From contig DLGQ01000079.1 of assembly GCA_002482775.1 (NCBI GenBank), forward strand, positions 1 to 64,000: a stretch of 64,000 nucleotides of DNA. Direction: 5' to 3'. The DNA comes from Flavobacteriales bacterium UBA7690. Lineage in GTDB: Bacteria > Bacteroidota > Bacteroidia > Flavobacteriales_F > PHOS-HE28. Positions 17,489 to 26,182 of this stretch are shown here, piece after piece. Position 1 is the first letter of the stretch. Each line of letters starts with the position of its first letter. A program made the translations under genes and the position numbers. The notes beneath the pieces are model-generated. The model saw nothing but the letters and a program-made list of their open reading frames with translations, was not told where the DNA came from and ran no database searches.

Positions 17489-19791
17489 TCAGCATACGAG
17501 CACATAGTCTTAGCCTGGCTTTTCTGGTGCTGCTGCTTTCGGCTTGCACGGGAACGAAATATGCTACGGAAGAACGTCCGTTGTTCACCGGCTACTCCGT
17601 GGAGTTCGATGGCGAGGCGGCGTCGGAACCCAAGGCGGCGATGATGGAATTGGAAGGTGCGGTCAAACCCGCGCCGAACGCCGGTGTGCTCGGTCTGCGC
17701 CCCTTGGTGGCCTTGTACAACATGACCGGCGAACCGAAGCGACCCGGCAAAGGACTGCGCCATTTGCTGAAGTACAAGATCGCCACAGCGCCGGTGTACT
17801 TGGATCAGGTGCCCGTGAAGGACATCGACGCAGCGCTCGCGAATCGGATGAACAACCGCGGTTACTTCAGCGCCAAAGCCACCCATCGTGTGGAGCGTAA
17901 CGGGAAGCGCGCAGAGGTCGTGTTCACCGTGGTCCCAGGAAGGGTGCATCGCCTCCGTACGGTCATGTACGGCGATAGCGCGAGGGCCGCGACCGATTCG
18001 CTGTTCCGTTCCATCACCCGATCACAGCGGCGCTCTCCATTGAAGCAAGGCGATGCGTACAACTTGTCCACCATCGTTGCGGAACGCACACGCATCAGTG
18101 AGAACCTGCGGAACACGGGTTACTATCGTTTCCACGAGGACTTGCTGGAATTCGCAGCGGATACTACGGTCGGCGATCACCAAGTGGATCTGCGGTTGCG
18201 GTTGAAACCCGAAGCGGGAGCGGAGGAACAACGACGGTTCACGCTCGGTGCCGTGTTGGTACATGGTGATCACGACGACCTGCTGCCACCGAAGGACACG
18301 GTGAGCGTGGACAGCATCTTGTATGTGGACTACCTCAACATGTACCGTCCACACACCATCACACGCGGTGTGTTCCTGCGGCCTGGCGGTTATTTCTCCC
18401 AACGCCGCGTGGACATGACCAGGCAGTACCTTTCCAGCTACGGGGTCTTCAGTTCCGTTGCCGTGGAACTAACGCCAGACTCGCTCAACGAAGGCGTTCT
18501 GAAGGTGGATGTGCTTCTTACACCACAAGAGCGGTTCTCGTTGTTCAGCGAATTGAACGCGATCACCAAGAGCAACAGTTTCGCGGGTCCGGGCTTGAAG
18601 GTGGGGTGGAAGGATCGCGATCTTTTCCGCGGTGCCGAGGTCTTCACCGCTGATCTTAACGGACGCTTCGAGACGCAGTTCGCGGGTGCAGGAAAAGGCA
18701 CCAATGCCTACGAGATCGGCGCGAAGACATCCTTGAGCATTCCACGGTTGCTCTTTCTGGGACGGTTGAAGGCCGCACGGTCCTATGCACGCACCACACG
18801 CTTCGATCTGGGGTACGGGCTGTTCCGCCGCATCAACCTCTACGGCTTGGAATCGGCCAACTTCGGGTACAGCTACGTGTGGCGACAGAACCGCTTCGTA
18901 TGGCACGATGTGAAGATCCCCGAGATCAGTTACAACAACCTGTACTACACCAGCGATCTCTTCAACACCTTCCTCGATGCGAACCCTGCGATACGGCGAA
19001 GCTTTGAAGAGCAGTTCATCATCGGGCTTGGCTACACGTACACACGTACCAACCAACGCGGTGTCAACGACCGTTCATGGTGGCTCTTCAGCCTGGGTGC
19101 CGATGAAGCGGGTGGGCTTACATCGGGTGTGTTCAGCATTCTGGAAGGCCCGCGCACTGAAGAAGGTTATCTCCTCTTCGGACAGCGCTTCGCCCAATAC
19201 GTGCGCTTCCGTACCGAAGGCAGGTTCTTCCAAGCGATCGGCAATAGCGGCGCACAACTGGGATTGCGTGTGCTAGCGTCTTCCGCGCATCCGTATGGCA
19301 ATAGTAGCACGGTGCCTTACGTGAAGCAGTTCTTCAGCGGTGGTACCAACAGCTTGCGTGCGTTCCGTGCGCGCAGTGTGGGGCCGGGAACGTATTCGCC
19401 GGAAGCGAATTCCAGCGATGGCACAGCTTCCATGTTCCAAGTTGACCAAGTGGGCGATATCAAGTTCGAGGTGAACCTGGAATACCGTTTCCCCATCTCG
19501 GGCATCGTGAAGGGGGCCCTCTTCACCGATGCCGGTAACGTGTGGCTGCAGCAGGTTGATCCGAACCGGCCGGGTGGTGAGTTCAAAATGTCGCGTGCAC
19601 TGAGCGAACTGGCAGTGGGCGCTGGTTTCGGCCTGCGCATAGACCCCGAAGTGATCGTGATCCGTTTCGATCTGGCCACACCACTGCGCAGGCCCGATCT
19701 GCCGCAAGGAGACCGCTGGGTCTTCGATGATCAACGTCCACAGGTGATGGACAATCTGGTGCTGAACATCGCCATCGGCTACCCGTTCTGA
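17485..19791 (+). CDS. TamL: lipoprotein-type BamA/TamA outer-membrane protein
   Basis: 768 residues. The N-terminus MISIRAHSLSLAFLVLLLSAC is a lipoprotein signal, and the following TGTKYATEERPLFTG is typical of Bacteroidota TamA homologues called TamL. POTRA-like domains occupy the N-terminal half. The C-terminal BamA-type barrel contains the conserved KQFFSGGTNSLRAFRARSVGPG motif (lid-loop region) and ends with a terminal aromatic (NIAIGYPF). It is translationally coupled to tamB (ATGA). Role: partner of TamB in outer-membrane biogenesis. Confidence 0.88.
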   Translation: MISIRAHSLSLAFLVLLLSACTGTKYATEERPLFTGYSVEFDGEAASEPKAAMMELEGAVKPAPNAGVLGLRPLVALYNMTGEPKRPGKGLRHLLKYKIATAPVYLDQVPVKDIDAALANRMNNRGYFSAKATHRVERNGKRAEVVFTVVPGRVHRLRTVMYGDSARAATDSLFRSITRSQRRSPLKQGDAYNLSTIVAERTRISENLRNTGYYRFHEDLLEFAADTTVGDHQVDLRLRLKPEAGAEEQRRFTLGAVLVHGDHDDLLPPKDTVSVDSILYVDYLNMYRPHTITRGVFLRPGGYFSQRRVDMTRQYLSSYGVFSSVAVELTPDSLNEGVLKVDVLLTPQERFSLFSELNAITKSNSFAGPGLKVGWKDRDLFRGAEVFTADLNGRFETQFAGAGKGTNAYEIGAKTSLSIPRLLFLGRLKAARSYARTTRFDLGYGLFRRINLYGLESANFGYSYVWRQNRFVWHDVKIPEISYNNLYYTSDLFNTFLDANPAIRRSFEEQFIIGLGYTYTRTNQRGVNDRSWWLFSLGADEAGGLTSGVFSILEGPRTEEGYLLFGQRFAQYVRFRTEGRFFQAIGNSGAQLGLRVLASSAHPYGNSSTVPYVKQFFSGGTNSLRAFRARSVGPGTYSPEANSSDGTASMFQVDQVGDIKFEVNLEYRFPISGIVKGALFTDAGNVWLQQVDPNRPGGEFKMSRALSELAVGAGFGLRIDPEVIVIRFDLATPLRRPDLPQGDRWVFDDQRPQVMDNLVLNIAIGYPF

Positions 19792-19901
19792 TCGGTCAGT
19801 CCTGGCCGGGATGGTCGATCCGGGGCCAACCGTCCATCACCGGTCCAACTCCAGCACACTCTTCTTTCCCATGCCATGCCAACGAGTTCGACCTTCAGGA
19901 C

Positions 19902-22322
19902 ATGTTCCAGAATTACATGTTGATCGCTTGGCGTACGCTGAAGCGGGATAAGCTTTTCGCGGTGCTGAACATCATCGGCCTGGCGCTCGGCATCGTGGCC
20001 TGTATGCTCATCTACATCTATGTGCAGGACGAGCTCAGCTTCGATGCGCATCACGCGAAGTCGGACCGCATCTTCCGCATCCAATCCCATTTCAATTTCG
20101 GCGACCAGAGCGATGATTTCGGGTTGACCCAGTTCCCGATGGTACCCACGCTGTTACAGGAATACCCAGAGATCGAGAGCGGCAGCTGGCTGTACCAGTT
20201 GGATAAGTGTACGTTCATCCACAACGGACAGGACTTCATCGTGGATCACGGTTTCTATGCCGATACGGCGTTCTTCCGCACCTTCGACTACCACTGGGTG
20301 CGTGGTGGGCCGCATGCGCTGGACGAACCGGATAACCTGGTGATCACCCAACGCACTTCACGAGAGATGTTCGGTGAGGAGGAGCCGATGGGCCAACTTG
20401 TGCAGCGCAATGGCCGAACCCTCAAAGTGGCCGGTGTCATCGACGAGACCTTCTACAATACGCACGTTCCGCCGGGCTGTTTCTTCAGCCTATTGGGCAT
20501 GCCTCCGGATGCGAGGCAACAACTCATGGGCGGCTGGGGACAGGTCAGTAGCTACGGTTACCTCGTGCTCGCCGAAGGCAACACCGCAGCGAGTTTCCAG
20601 CCCAAGATGGATGCCTTCATGCAGAAGCACATCCTTCCCTTCTGGCAGCAGGATGCAGGCTTCACCGGAACCATGCGCTTCAATTTGGAGCCGTTGCGCG
20701 AGGTGCATTTCAACAACGACCTGATCTACGATACACCGAAGAAGGGCAACAAGGCCTACGTCACGTTGTTCGGTATCGTCGCGGTGCTCATCCTGGTCAT
20801 AGCCTGTATCAACTACATCAACATGAGCACCGCCGATGCAACACGGCGCGCCAAGGAAGTGGCACTGCGGAAAGTGAGCGGCGCCCAACGTGGCCAGCTC
20901 GTGGCACAATTCATCGGTGGTAGCGTGCTCATCGCATTGATCGCTATCGCTGTAGCGCTGGTCTTCTTGAAACTCGCGTTGCCGTTCTTCAACGAGCTGA
21001 GCGGGAAAGAGATCGGGATGGGCTATGCGCTCAGCGGCGGTTTCATCGCTGTGCTCGCTGTGATCGTGCTGATGGTAGGTGTGCTGGCGGGCAGTTATCC
21101 GGCCTTCTTCCTTTCACGGTTCGCACCACAATTGCTTCTAAAGGAAGGTGTGGCGAGCGGCGCTGGAAGACAACGTGTGCGTAAGGTGTTGATGGGTGCG
21201 CAGTTCGGGATCGCGCTCTTCATGGTCGTGGGCACCTTGGCCGTATTCGCCCAATTGCATTGGCTGCGCAGCAACAACATGGGTCTGCGCAAGGAGAACG
21301 TGCTGATGGTCAAGATGCCGACGCCACCACCACAGGATACGTTGAAGTGGGATGCGATACGCCCGCTGAAGGATGAACTGGCGCGCGCGAGTTTCGTGCA
21401 GGGTGCGGCGTTCACCGACTTCACACCCGGCGGGGGCACACAGCGGTGGGTGTTACGCGCTAAGACCCCCCAAGGCACGGTGGACAAGCCGTTGCCCGCC
21501 ATGAGTTGCGATGCGGATTACCCCGCGCTCATCGGCATGGAATTCCTCCATGGGAGAACCTTTGATCCTTCTATCCCGACCGATCAAGGCGGAAGTATCA
21601 TCGTGAACGAAAGTCTGGTGAAGGCTTTCGGTTGGGCCGACCCACTGAATGAGAAGCTCTACGTCCCGGGTGATAGTGTGGATCAAGAGCTGAAGATCAT
21701 CGGCGTGGTGAAGGACTTCCACTATGCCAGTTTGCATACGCCCATCGAACCCATCGCCATCTTCCAAGGGCATCCGCGTTATGGTGTCAACAACCTCCTG
21801 CTGCGCCTTTCACCCGGCGACGTGCGTGACCAATTGGCCACGTTGCAAGAGCACTTCAAGGAACTGCAACCAAATGCCCTGTGGGATGCGACCTTCTTGG
21901 ATGCCCGCATCGCTGATCTCTACCAAGCGGAGGACAAGCTCTACCGGGTCTTCTCAGCCTTTGCGGTGCTCACGATCCTGCTCACGGTCATGGGTCTGTA
22001 CGGACTGGCCTATTTCACCGCCCGTCAACGTACGCGCGAGATCGGTATCCGCCGGGTGATGGGCGCACCCCTCATGGACATCGTGCGCCGTCTGAACACC
22101 GAGTTCGTGGTGTTGCTCGGCTTGGCCGTGCTTGTGGCGTTCCCACTGGCGTATTTCGCCATCAGCCGTTGGATGGGAACGTTCGCCTACCATACCGAGA
22201 TCTCCCCACTGCTTTTTGTCGCTGCACTGGTGATCACGTTGCTGGTCACCGTTGTAACCGTTTCGGTGCAAGCGTACAGGGCTGCGGTGGCGGATCCCGT
22301 GAAGGCGCTGCGATACGAGTAG
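19902..22322 (+). CDS. MacB/FtsX-family ABC transporter permease
   Basis: 806 residues. The start at ATG 19902 gives the typical MLIAWRTLKRDKLFAVLNIIGLALGIVACMLIYIYV first membrane segment. A MacB periplasmic core follows, then an FtsX domain (three helices, ~residues 285-420), a second periplasmic core and a final FtsX domain ending in the family signature DPVKALRYE. Such double-FtsX proteins lack an ATPase and need a partner; the MacB-type ATPase at 11625 and the adaptor at 10270 are the nearest candidates, separated from it by tamB-tamL. Substrate unknown. Confidence 0.88.
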   Translation: MFQNYMLIAWRTLKRDKLFAVLNIIGLALGIVACMLIYIYVQDELSFDAHHAKSDRIFRIQSHFNFGDQSDDFGLTQFPMVPTLLQEYPEIESGSWLYQLDKCTFIHNGQDFIVDHGFYADTAFFRTFDYHWVRGGPHALDEPDNLVITQRTSREMFGEEEPMGQLVQRNGRTLKVAGVIDETFYNTHVPPGCFFSLLGMPPDARQQLMGGWGQVSSYGYLVLAEGNTAASFQPKMDAFMQKHILPFWQQDAGFTGTMRFNLEPLREVHFNNDLIYDTPKKGNKAYVTLFGIVAVLILVIACINYINMSTADATRRAKEVALRKVSGAQRGQLVAQFIGGSVLIALIAIAVALVFLKLALPFFNELSGKEIGMGYALSGGFIAVLAVIVLMVGVLAGSYPAFFLSRFAPQLLLKEGVASGAGRQRVRKVLMGAQFGIALFMVVGTLAVFAQLHWLRSNNMGLRKENVLMVKMPTPPPQDTLKWDAIRPLKDELARASFVQGAAFTDFTPGGGTQRWVLRAKTPQGTVDKPLPAMSCDADYPALIGMEFLHGRTFDPSIPTDQGGSIIVNESLVKAFGWADPLNEKLYVPGDSVDQELKIIGVVKDFHYASLHTPIEPIAIFQGHPRYGVNNLLLRLSPGDVRDQLATLQEHFKELQPNALWDATFLDARIADLYQAEDKLYRVFSAFAVLTILLTVMGLYGLAYFTARQRTREIGIRRVMGAPLMDIVRRLNTEFVVLLGLAVLVAFPLAYFAISRWMGTFAYHTEISPLLFVAALVITLLVTVVTVSVQAYRAAVADPVKALRYE

Positions 22323-22445
22323 CGGTCCCGGGGGCTGGTGAAGCCCGGTGTGCAGGCTATGGACGTGAAAGCCCACAGCAGGTAACTAATGTTCCGAGCA
22401 TGGTTCGGTGTGGTGCCCTCAACTTTGTCCACCATACAGACCACC

Positions 22446-23600
22446 ATGCGCACACCACTACTCGTACTCTCTTTCGCGACCATCTCCATCGCCCAGGCCC
22501 AACCACCGAACGACCAGTGCTCGGCTGTTACGCCCTTCGATCTGTCGATAGGAAGCACGGTAACACGCACGGGGACCCGCACCGGTGCCACTACGACCAA
22601 TGACGGCGTGCCCACGAGCATCCTCATGAACACGCCTAACGTGGCTACCGTCTGGGAATCATTCACCACCACCGAGTGCAGCAATGTCACCGTGTTGTAC
22701 TGCGGTACTTCGGGGGCTGCAACCACCATGTGGAACTTCCTTACCACTACATGCCCTGCCGATGAGCGCATCTTCTTCAGCTACGCGAACTTCGGGATCC
22801 TCTGTCCCAATGGGCAGTTCGGGATCCAGTGGTTCAACCTGCCTGCGGGTACGTATTACCTGCCTATCTATTGCACGGCGGCAGGAGGCAACTATGAGGT
22901 GGAACTGAGCGCTGTAGCGTGCATCCCTGGACCCGTGAATGACAACTGCGCTGGAGCCACCCCGTTAGCAGTGAACACCACCTGCGTGCCTGTGGATGGA
23001 TCCGTGGAGAACGGCACTTTCTCTTTCCCGGCGGAAGAGTGCAATGGTGCCACGGGTGACCCGAACGATGACGTCTGGTTCTCGTTCGTTGCAACAGGAA
23101 CGACACATACCATTACAGTGGATGGTCTCGATGGTGATCTGGATATCACCGTGGAGCTGTTCGGGGACGACTGCGGAACGGCTGCACCGATCGCCTGTGC
23201 CGATGCCACCTTGGATGGCGGTGTCGAAACCATTGAAGCCGAAGGTTTGCAGGTCGGCGGAACGTACTATTTCCGTGTCTTCCACTACTACTCGTCGTTC
23301 GCCATAGAGCCGGAGTTCACCGTTTGTGTGACCGGCGATACGGGTACCGGGCTCCGAGATACGGAAGGAAGCTCGATCTCTATTTTCCCGACGAGCACGG
23401 ATGGTCCTGTGACCATTGCCGGGGTCGTGGGTGGTACCACCTACCGCGTGTTCGATCGCACCGGCCGCATGGTCGCAATGGGAACAATGAAGGGTGATCG
23501 ACACGTCCTGGACCTGTCTGCGGACCCATCGGGTGTTTACCTCATCGACGTGACGGTACCCAGCGGCCGTAGCGAGCGCGTATCCGTGGTGCGGCACTGA
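22446..23600 (+). CDS. Secreted T9SS protein with pre-peptidase-like beta domains
   Basis: 384 residues from ATG 22446, with signal peptide MRTPLLVLSFATISIAQAQ. Two beta-sandwich segments each start with a PxNDxC motif (PPNDQCSAVTPF near residue 20 and VNDNCAGATPL near residue 160). The second contains DVWFSFVATGTTHTITV, the style of bacterial pre-peptidase C-terminal domains. The final ~75 residues form a T9SS sorting-type domain with a divergent IFPTSTDGPVTI in place of YPNP. Probably a surface-displayed adhesive or scaffold protein; no catalytic domain is visible. Confidence 0.75.
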   Translation: MRTPLLVLSFATISIAQAQPPNDQCSAVTPFDLSIGSTVTRTGTRTGATTTNDGVPTSILMNTPNVATVWESFTTTECSNVTVLYCGTSGAATTMWNFLTTTCPADERIFFSYANFGILCPNGQFGIQWFNLPAGTYYLPIYCTAAGGNYEVELSAVACIPGPVNDNCAGATPLAVNTTCVPVDGSVENGTFSFPAEECNGATGDPNDDVWFSFVATGTTHTITVDGLDGDLDITVELFGDDCGTAAPIACADATLDGGVETIEAEGLQVGGTYYFRVFHYYSSFAIEPEFTVCVTGDTGTGLRDTEGSSISIFPTSTDGPVTIAGVVGGTTYRVFDRTGRMVAMGTMKGDRHVLDLSADPSGVYLIDVTVPSGRSERVSVVRH

Positions 23601-23619
23601 TCGCCGCTCCGTCCGGAAG

Positions 23620-23648
23620 GCCCTCTGGAGTGATCCAGGGGGCTTTCT
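23620..23648 (+). terminator. Intrinsic terminator of the T9SS gene
   Basis: Arms GCCCTCTGGA and TCCAGGGGGC enclose loop GTGA and are followed by TTTCT, 19 bases after the stop codon. Confidence 0.8.
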
Positions 23649-23774
23649 GCATGAAGTCCTGTCAGGGAACTGACAGCAGGTCGCGATCATTCACGTTCCT
23701 TAACACTTGCCATGCACGCGTGACAGGTAGGGTTCGTTGCTCTTTTGCGGCACGGATCATGTCCCGCACACAGC

Positions 23775-24254
23775 ATGATGAACAACACGAAGGACGAGAC
23801 TACAGTGCGCCGCACGTTGATCGTTGACGCCCCGGCGGAATTCGTGTGGGCGGCGATGAGCGATCCGAAGCTGACCCACCTCTCGATGTCGTGGTGGTTG
23901 AAGGGCGATCTGCAACGGGGGAAGAGTTTCCAATGGCTGAAACGCGATGATGTGGGAACGAGCCTCGTGGCAGCCGAAGGAACCGTGCTCACCGTTTTCC
24001 CCGGAGAAAGATTGCGCTATTCGCACTACGATGTGGGGAACGATCTCCCCGATGAACCTGCCAGTCGCACCACCGTGGATCTGCATGTGATCCCCGAATC
24101 CGACGAACGTACGCGCCTGGAGTTCTGGCAGGGTGATTTCGAAGGACTTCCGCATGCCGCACGACGCGCACGCGAAGCTGGCCGCCATTGGGTGGAAAGG
24201 CTCGTGGGCGTGAAACGTGTAGCCGAGGAACTGAGCCGCGCGCAAGCGGCATGA
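23775..24254 (+). CDS. SRPBCC/AHSA1-like protein
   Basis: 159 residues (start at ATG 23775 or 23778). The pattern VRRTLIVDAPAEFVWAAMSDP at the N-terminus, a central GTVLTVFPGERLRYSHYD strand and a C-terminal helix (ARREAGRHWVERL-like) fit the AHSA1/START-like ligand-binding fold. Members bind hydrophobic ligands or help Hsp90-type proteins, but no ligand can be predicted here. The gene stands alone between two transcription units. Confidence 0.75.
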   Translation: MMNNTKDETTVRRTLIVDAPAEFVWAAMSDPKLTHLSMSWWLKGDLQRGKSFQWLKRDDVGTSLVAAEGTVLTVFPGERLRYSHYDVGNDLPDEPASRTTVDLHVIPESDERTRLEFWQGDFEGLPHAARRAREAGRHWVERLVGVKRVAEELSRAQAA

Positions 24255-24354
24255 TGAGCTAGTGTGGCGTGGGTGGCACCGCTGGGGTGTGGTGGTACTT
24301 CAACGAATCCGCTGCCTGCGTCACACGCTCTTCTTGTTCATCGTGGATCTCTGT

Positions 24355-24864
24355 TCAGCAGCACGCATCGTCTATAGGATAGAGGAGGATGTGTAGCTCA
24401 GGTGCGAGTCGGTAAATGACGAGTGCGAGCGTCACTGCGGTGATGACCATCGGTTGTAGTCGTTCGCGTGTTGTGAAGGTGCCGATGAGGATCACCAGCA
24501 CCGCGATGGCGATCCTGCACAAATGCGGAATGGACTGCCACTGGACCAAATAGTCTTGTATCAGCGGGCTATCCAATTGCACGAGCATGTTTGAGTAGGC
24601 ATACAATGCGTGCAACAGAAGTATCACACCCATAAGCGAGATGCCCCTACGGATCCTATCCCAACGAATAGGATCTTTCGCCGCCCAGGTATGCAGGCCA
24701 TAGGCACATAGGTATACCGTGAATATCTCCCCGGCTCGCGTCGCAGCCAAGAACCATTTGTTCCAGCCTGTTACCGCATTCATCCAAGGCAGGTTGGCGA
24801 AGAACAGGAATGACAGCGCGAATACGCCGGCCGCCGACAAGAGGAAACGTGCGGTGCGGTCCAC
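24355..24864 (-). CDS. Integral membrane protein, function unknown
   Basis: 169 residues with about five hydrophobic segments (starting FLLSAAGVFALSFLFFANLPW) and basic loops (DPIRWDRIRRG). The C-terminus ends LYPIDDACC. I do not recognise the family. The start is 22 bases downstream of the TolC-like gene on the same strand, so it may be the last gene of the efflux operon, but its base composition is lower in GC than its neighbours. Confidence 0.6.
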   Translation of the reverse strand: MDRTARFLLSAAGVFALSFLFFANLPWMNAVTGWNKWFLAATRAGEIFTVYLCAYGLHTWAAKDPIRWDRIRRGISLMGVILLLHALYAYSNMLVQLDSPLIQDYLVQWQSIPHLCRIAIAVLVILIGTFTTRERLQPMVITAVTLALVIYRLAPELHILLYPIDDACC

Positions 24865-24886
24865 GTTCCGAAAGTAATGCCCCCGC

Positions 24887-26182
24887 TTACATCAACTTCC
24901 CGCTCAGCCACGTCAACTGAAGCTCCGCCATCTTCGCTTCATAACGTGCCACTAAGAGGCGTTGTTCAGCGTTGACAAGGCCCAGTTGTACATCCCGCAG
25001 TTCAACGGCAGTGAGCGATCCGATCCGGTAACTCTCCAGTGCCGCATCGCTCTGTTTACGCGCACCACCCAGGTTGGCTTCTTCCAACGCGACACGCTGG
25101 TTGGACATGGTGTAGCTGTTCCAAGCATTCAGTATGCTCTCTTCCAGATCGAGTTCCGCCTGTTGCGTGGTGAGCGCGGCCTGTTCCCGTGTGAGCTTCG
25201 CAACCTCCACTGCGCTTCGCATCTGGAAACCACGGAAGAGCGGGATGCTCACACGCGCGCCGTAGTCCGGACCCAATGCCTGATTGCTTTGCAAGATACC
25301 GACCGCCGAGGTGCTCTTCGTATAGCCATAGTTCGCGAACACATCCACTTGAGGAAGCAAGGTCCCGCGCAGTTCTTTCACACTGAGATCCGTGGCGATC
25401 TGCAGTTGACGCGCTTGTTGGAGCGTACTGTTCGCTTGCCGCGCCACCTGTTGTATCTGTGCGAGATCGAGCGCTTCCGTATTCGGGATCGTGGGTGATA
25501 CGGCCACCGGTGTTGACGCCACTCGCCCCAACAGCGTGTTCAATCGCGAAGCTGTTACTGCTTCCTGCATCTGTAGATCCAGCACCAAGGCGCTATCCGT
25601 GCTCAGGTCAAGCCGGGCTTGCACTACGTTCAAGCCGCTTGCACTACCGATGCGTTCACTGGTCTCGGTGATCACCAAACGCTCGCGGCTGATGCGCACG
25701 CCTTCGCGCTGCACGGTGATCGCTTTGCGCACTTGAACGAGTTGATAGTACGCCGCCAGAACATCGTAGATCGTTGCTTCCACCTGCTGCCGCAACTGTG
25801 TCTGACCAAGAAGTTCAAGCGCTTCCAACCTGTCCTTGGCCGCGAACATGGCAAGGCCATCGAAGACCGTCCAGTTCAGCTGTACGGCAGCATCCAGCAC
25901 GCGCTGATCGGCATTGTCGGTTTCACGTGATTCACCACTGAAGAAGGTCTGCTTGGTGCTGCTGTTGTCGATGGAATATTGTCCTACCGCATCGATCGTC
26001 GGTAGCATTCCCGCGTTGCCGGGGGTGTTCAACAGTTCCGCGCCACGTGCATCCAAGCGGGCGATGCGGATGCCATAGTTCTGTTCCACTGCGATGCGCA
26101 CGGCTTCTTCCGCAGTAAGCACTTCCTGCGCGAAGGATCCACCGATCGCGAACAGGAACAGGGATGTGATCAATGACCTCAT
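24887..26182 (-). CDS. TolC-family outer-membrane efflux channel
   Basis: 431 residues with a signal peptide (MRSLITSLFLFAIGGSFAQ). It has the OEP duplication: two alpha-helical blocks rich in Ala/Gln with the strand motifs NTPGNAGMLPTIDAVGQYS and DYGARVSIPLFRG. It forms the trimeric outer-membrane exit duct of the tripartite pump encoded by the two genes before it. The start codon overlaps the stop of the RND gene by four bases. Confidence 0.9.
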   Translation of the reverse strand: MRSLITSLFLFAIGGSFAQEVLTAEEAVRIAVEQNYGIRIARLDARGAELLNTPGNAGMLPTIDAVGQYSIDNSSTKQTFFSGESRETDNADQRVLDAAVQLNWTVFDGLAMFAAKDRLEALELLGQTQLRQQVEATIYDVLAAYYQLVQVRKAITVQREGVRISRERLVITETSERIGSASGLNVVQARLDLSTDSALVLDLQMQEAVTASRLNTLLGRVASTPVAVSPTIPNTEALDLAQIQQVARQANSTLQQARQLQIATDLSVKELRGTLLPQVDVFANYGYTKSTSAVGILQSNQALGPDYGARVSIPLFRGFQMRSAVEVAKLTREQAALTTQQAELDLEESILNAWNSYTMSNQRVALEEANLGGARKQSDAALESYRIGSLTAVELRDVQLGLVNAEQRLLVARYEAKMAELQLTWLSGKLM

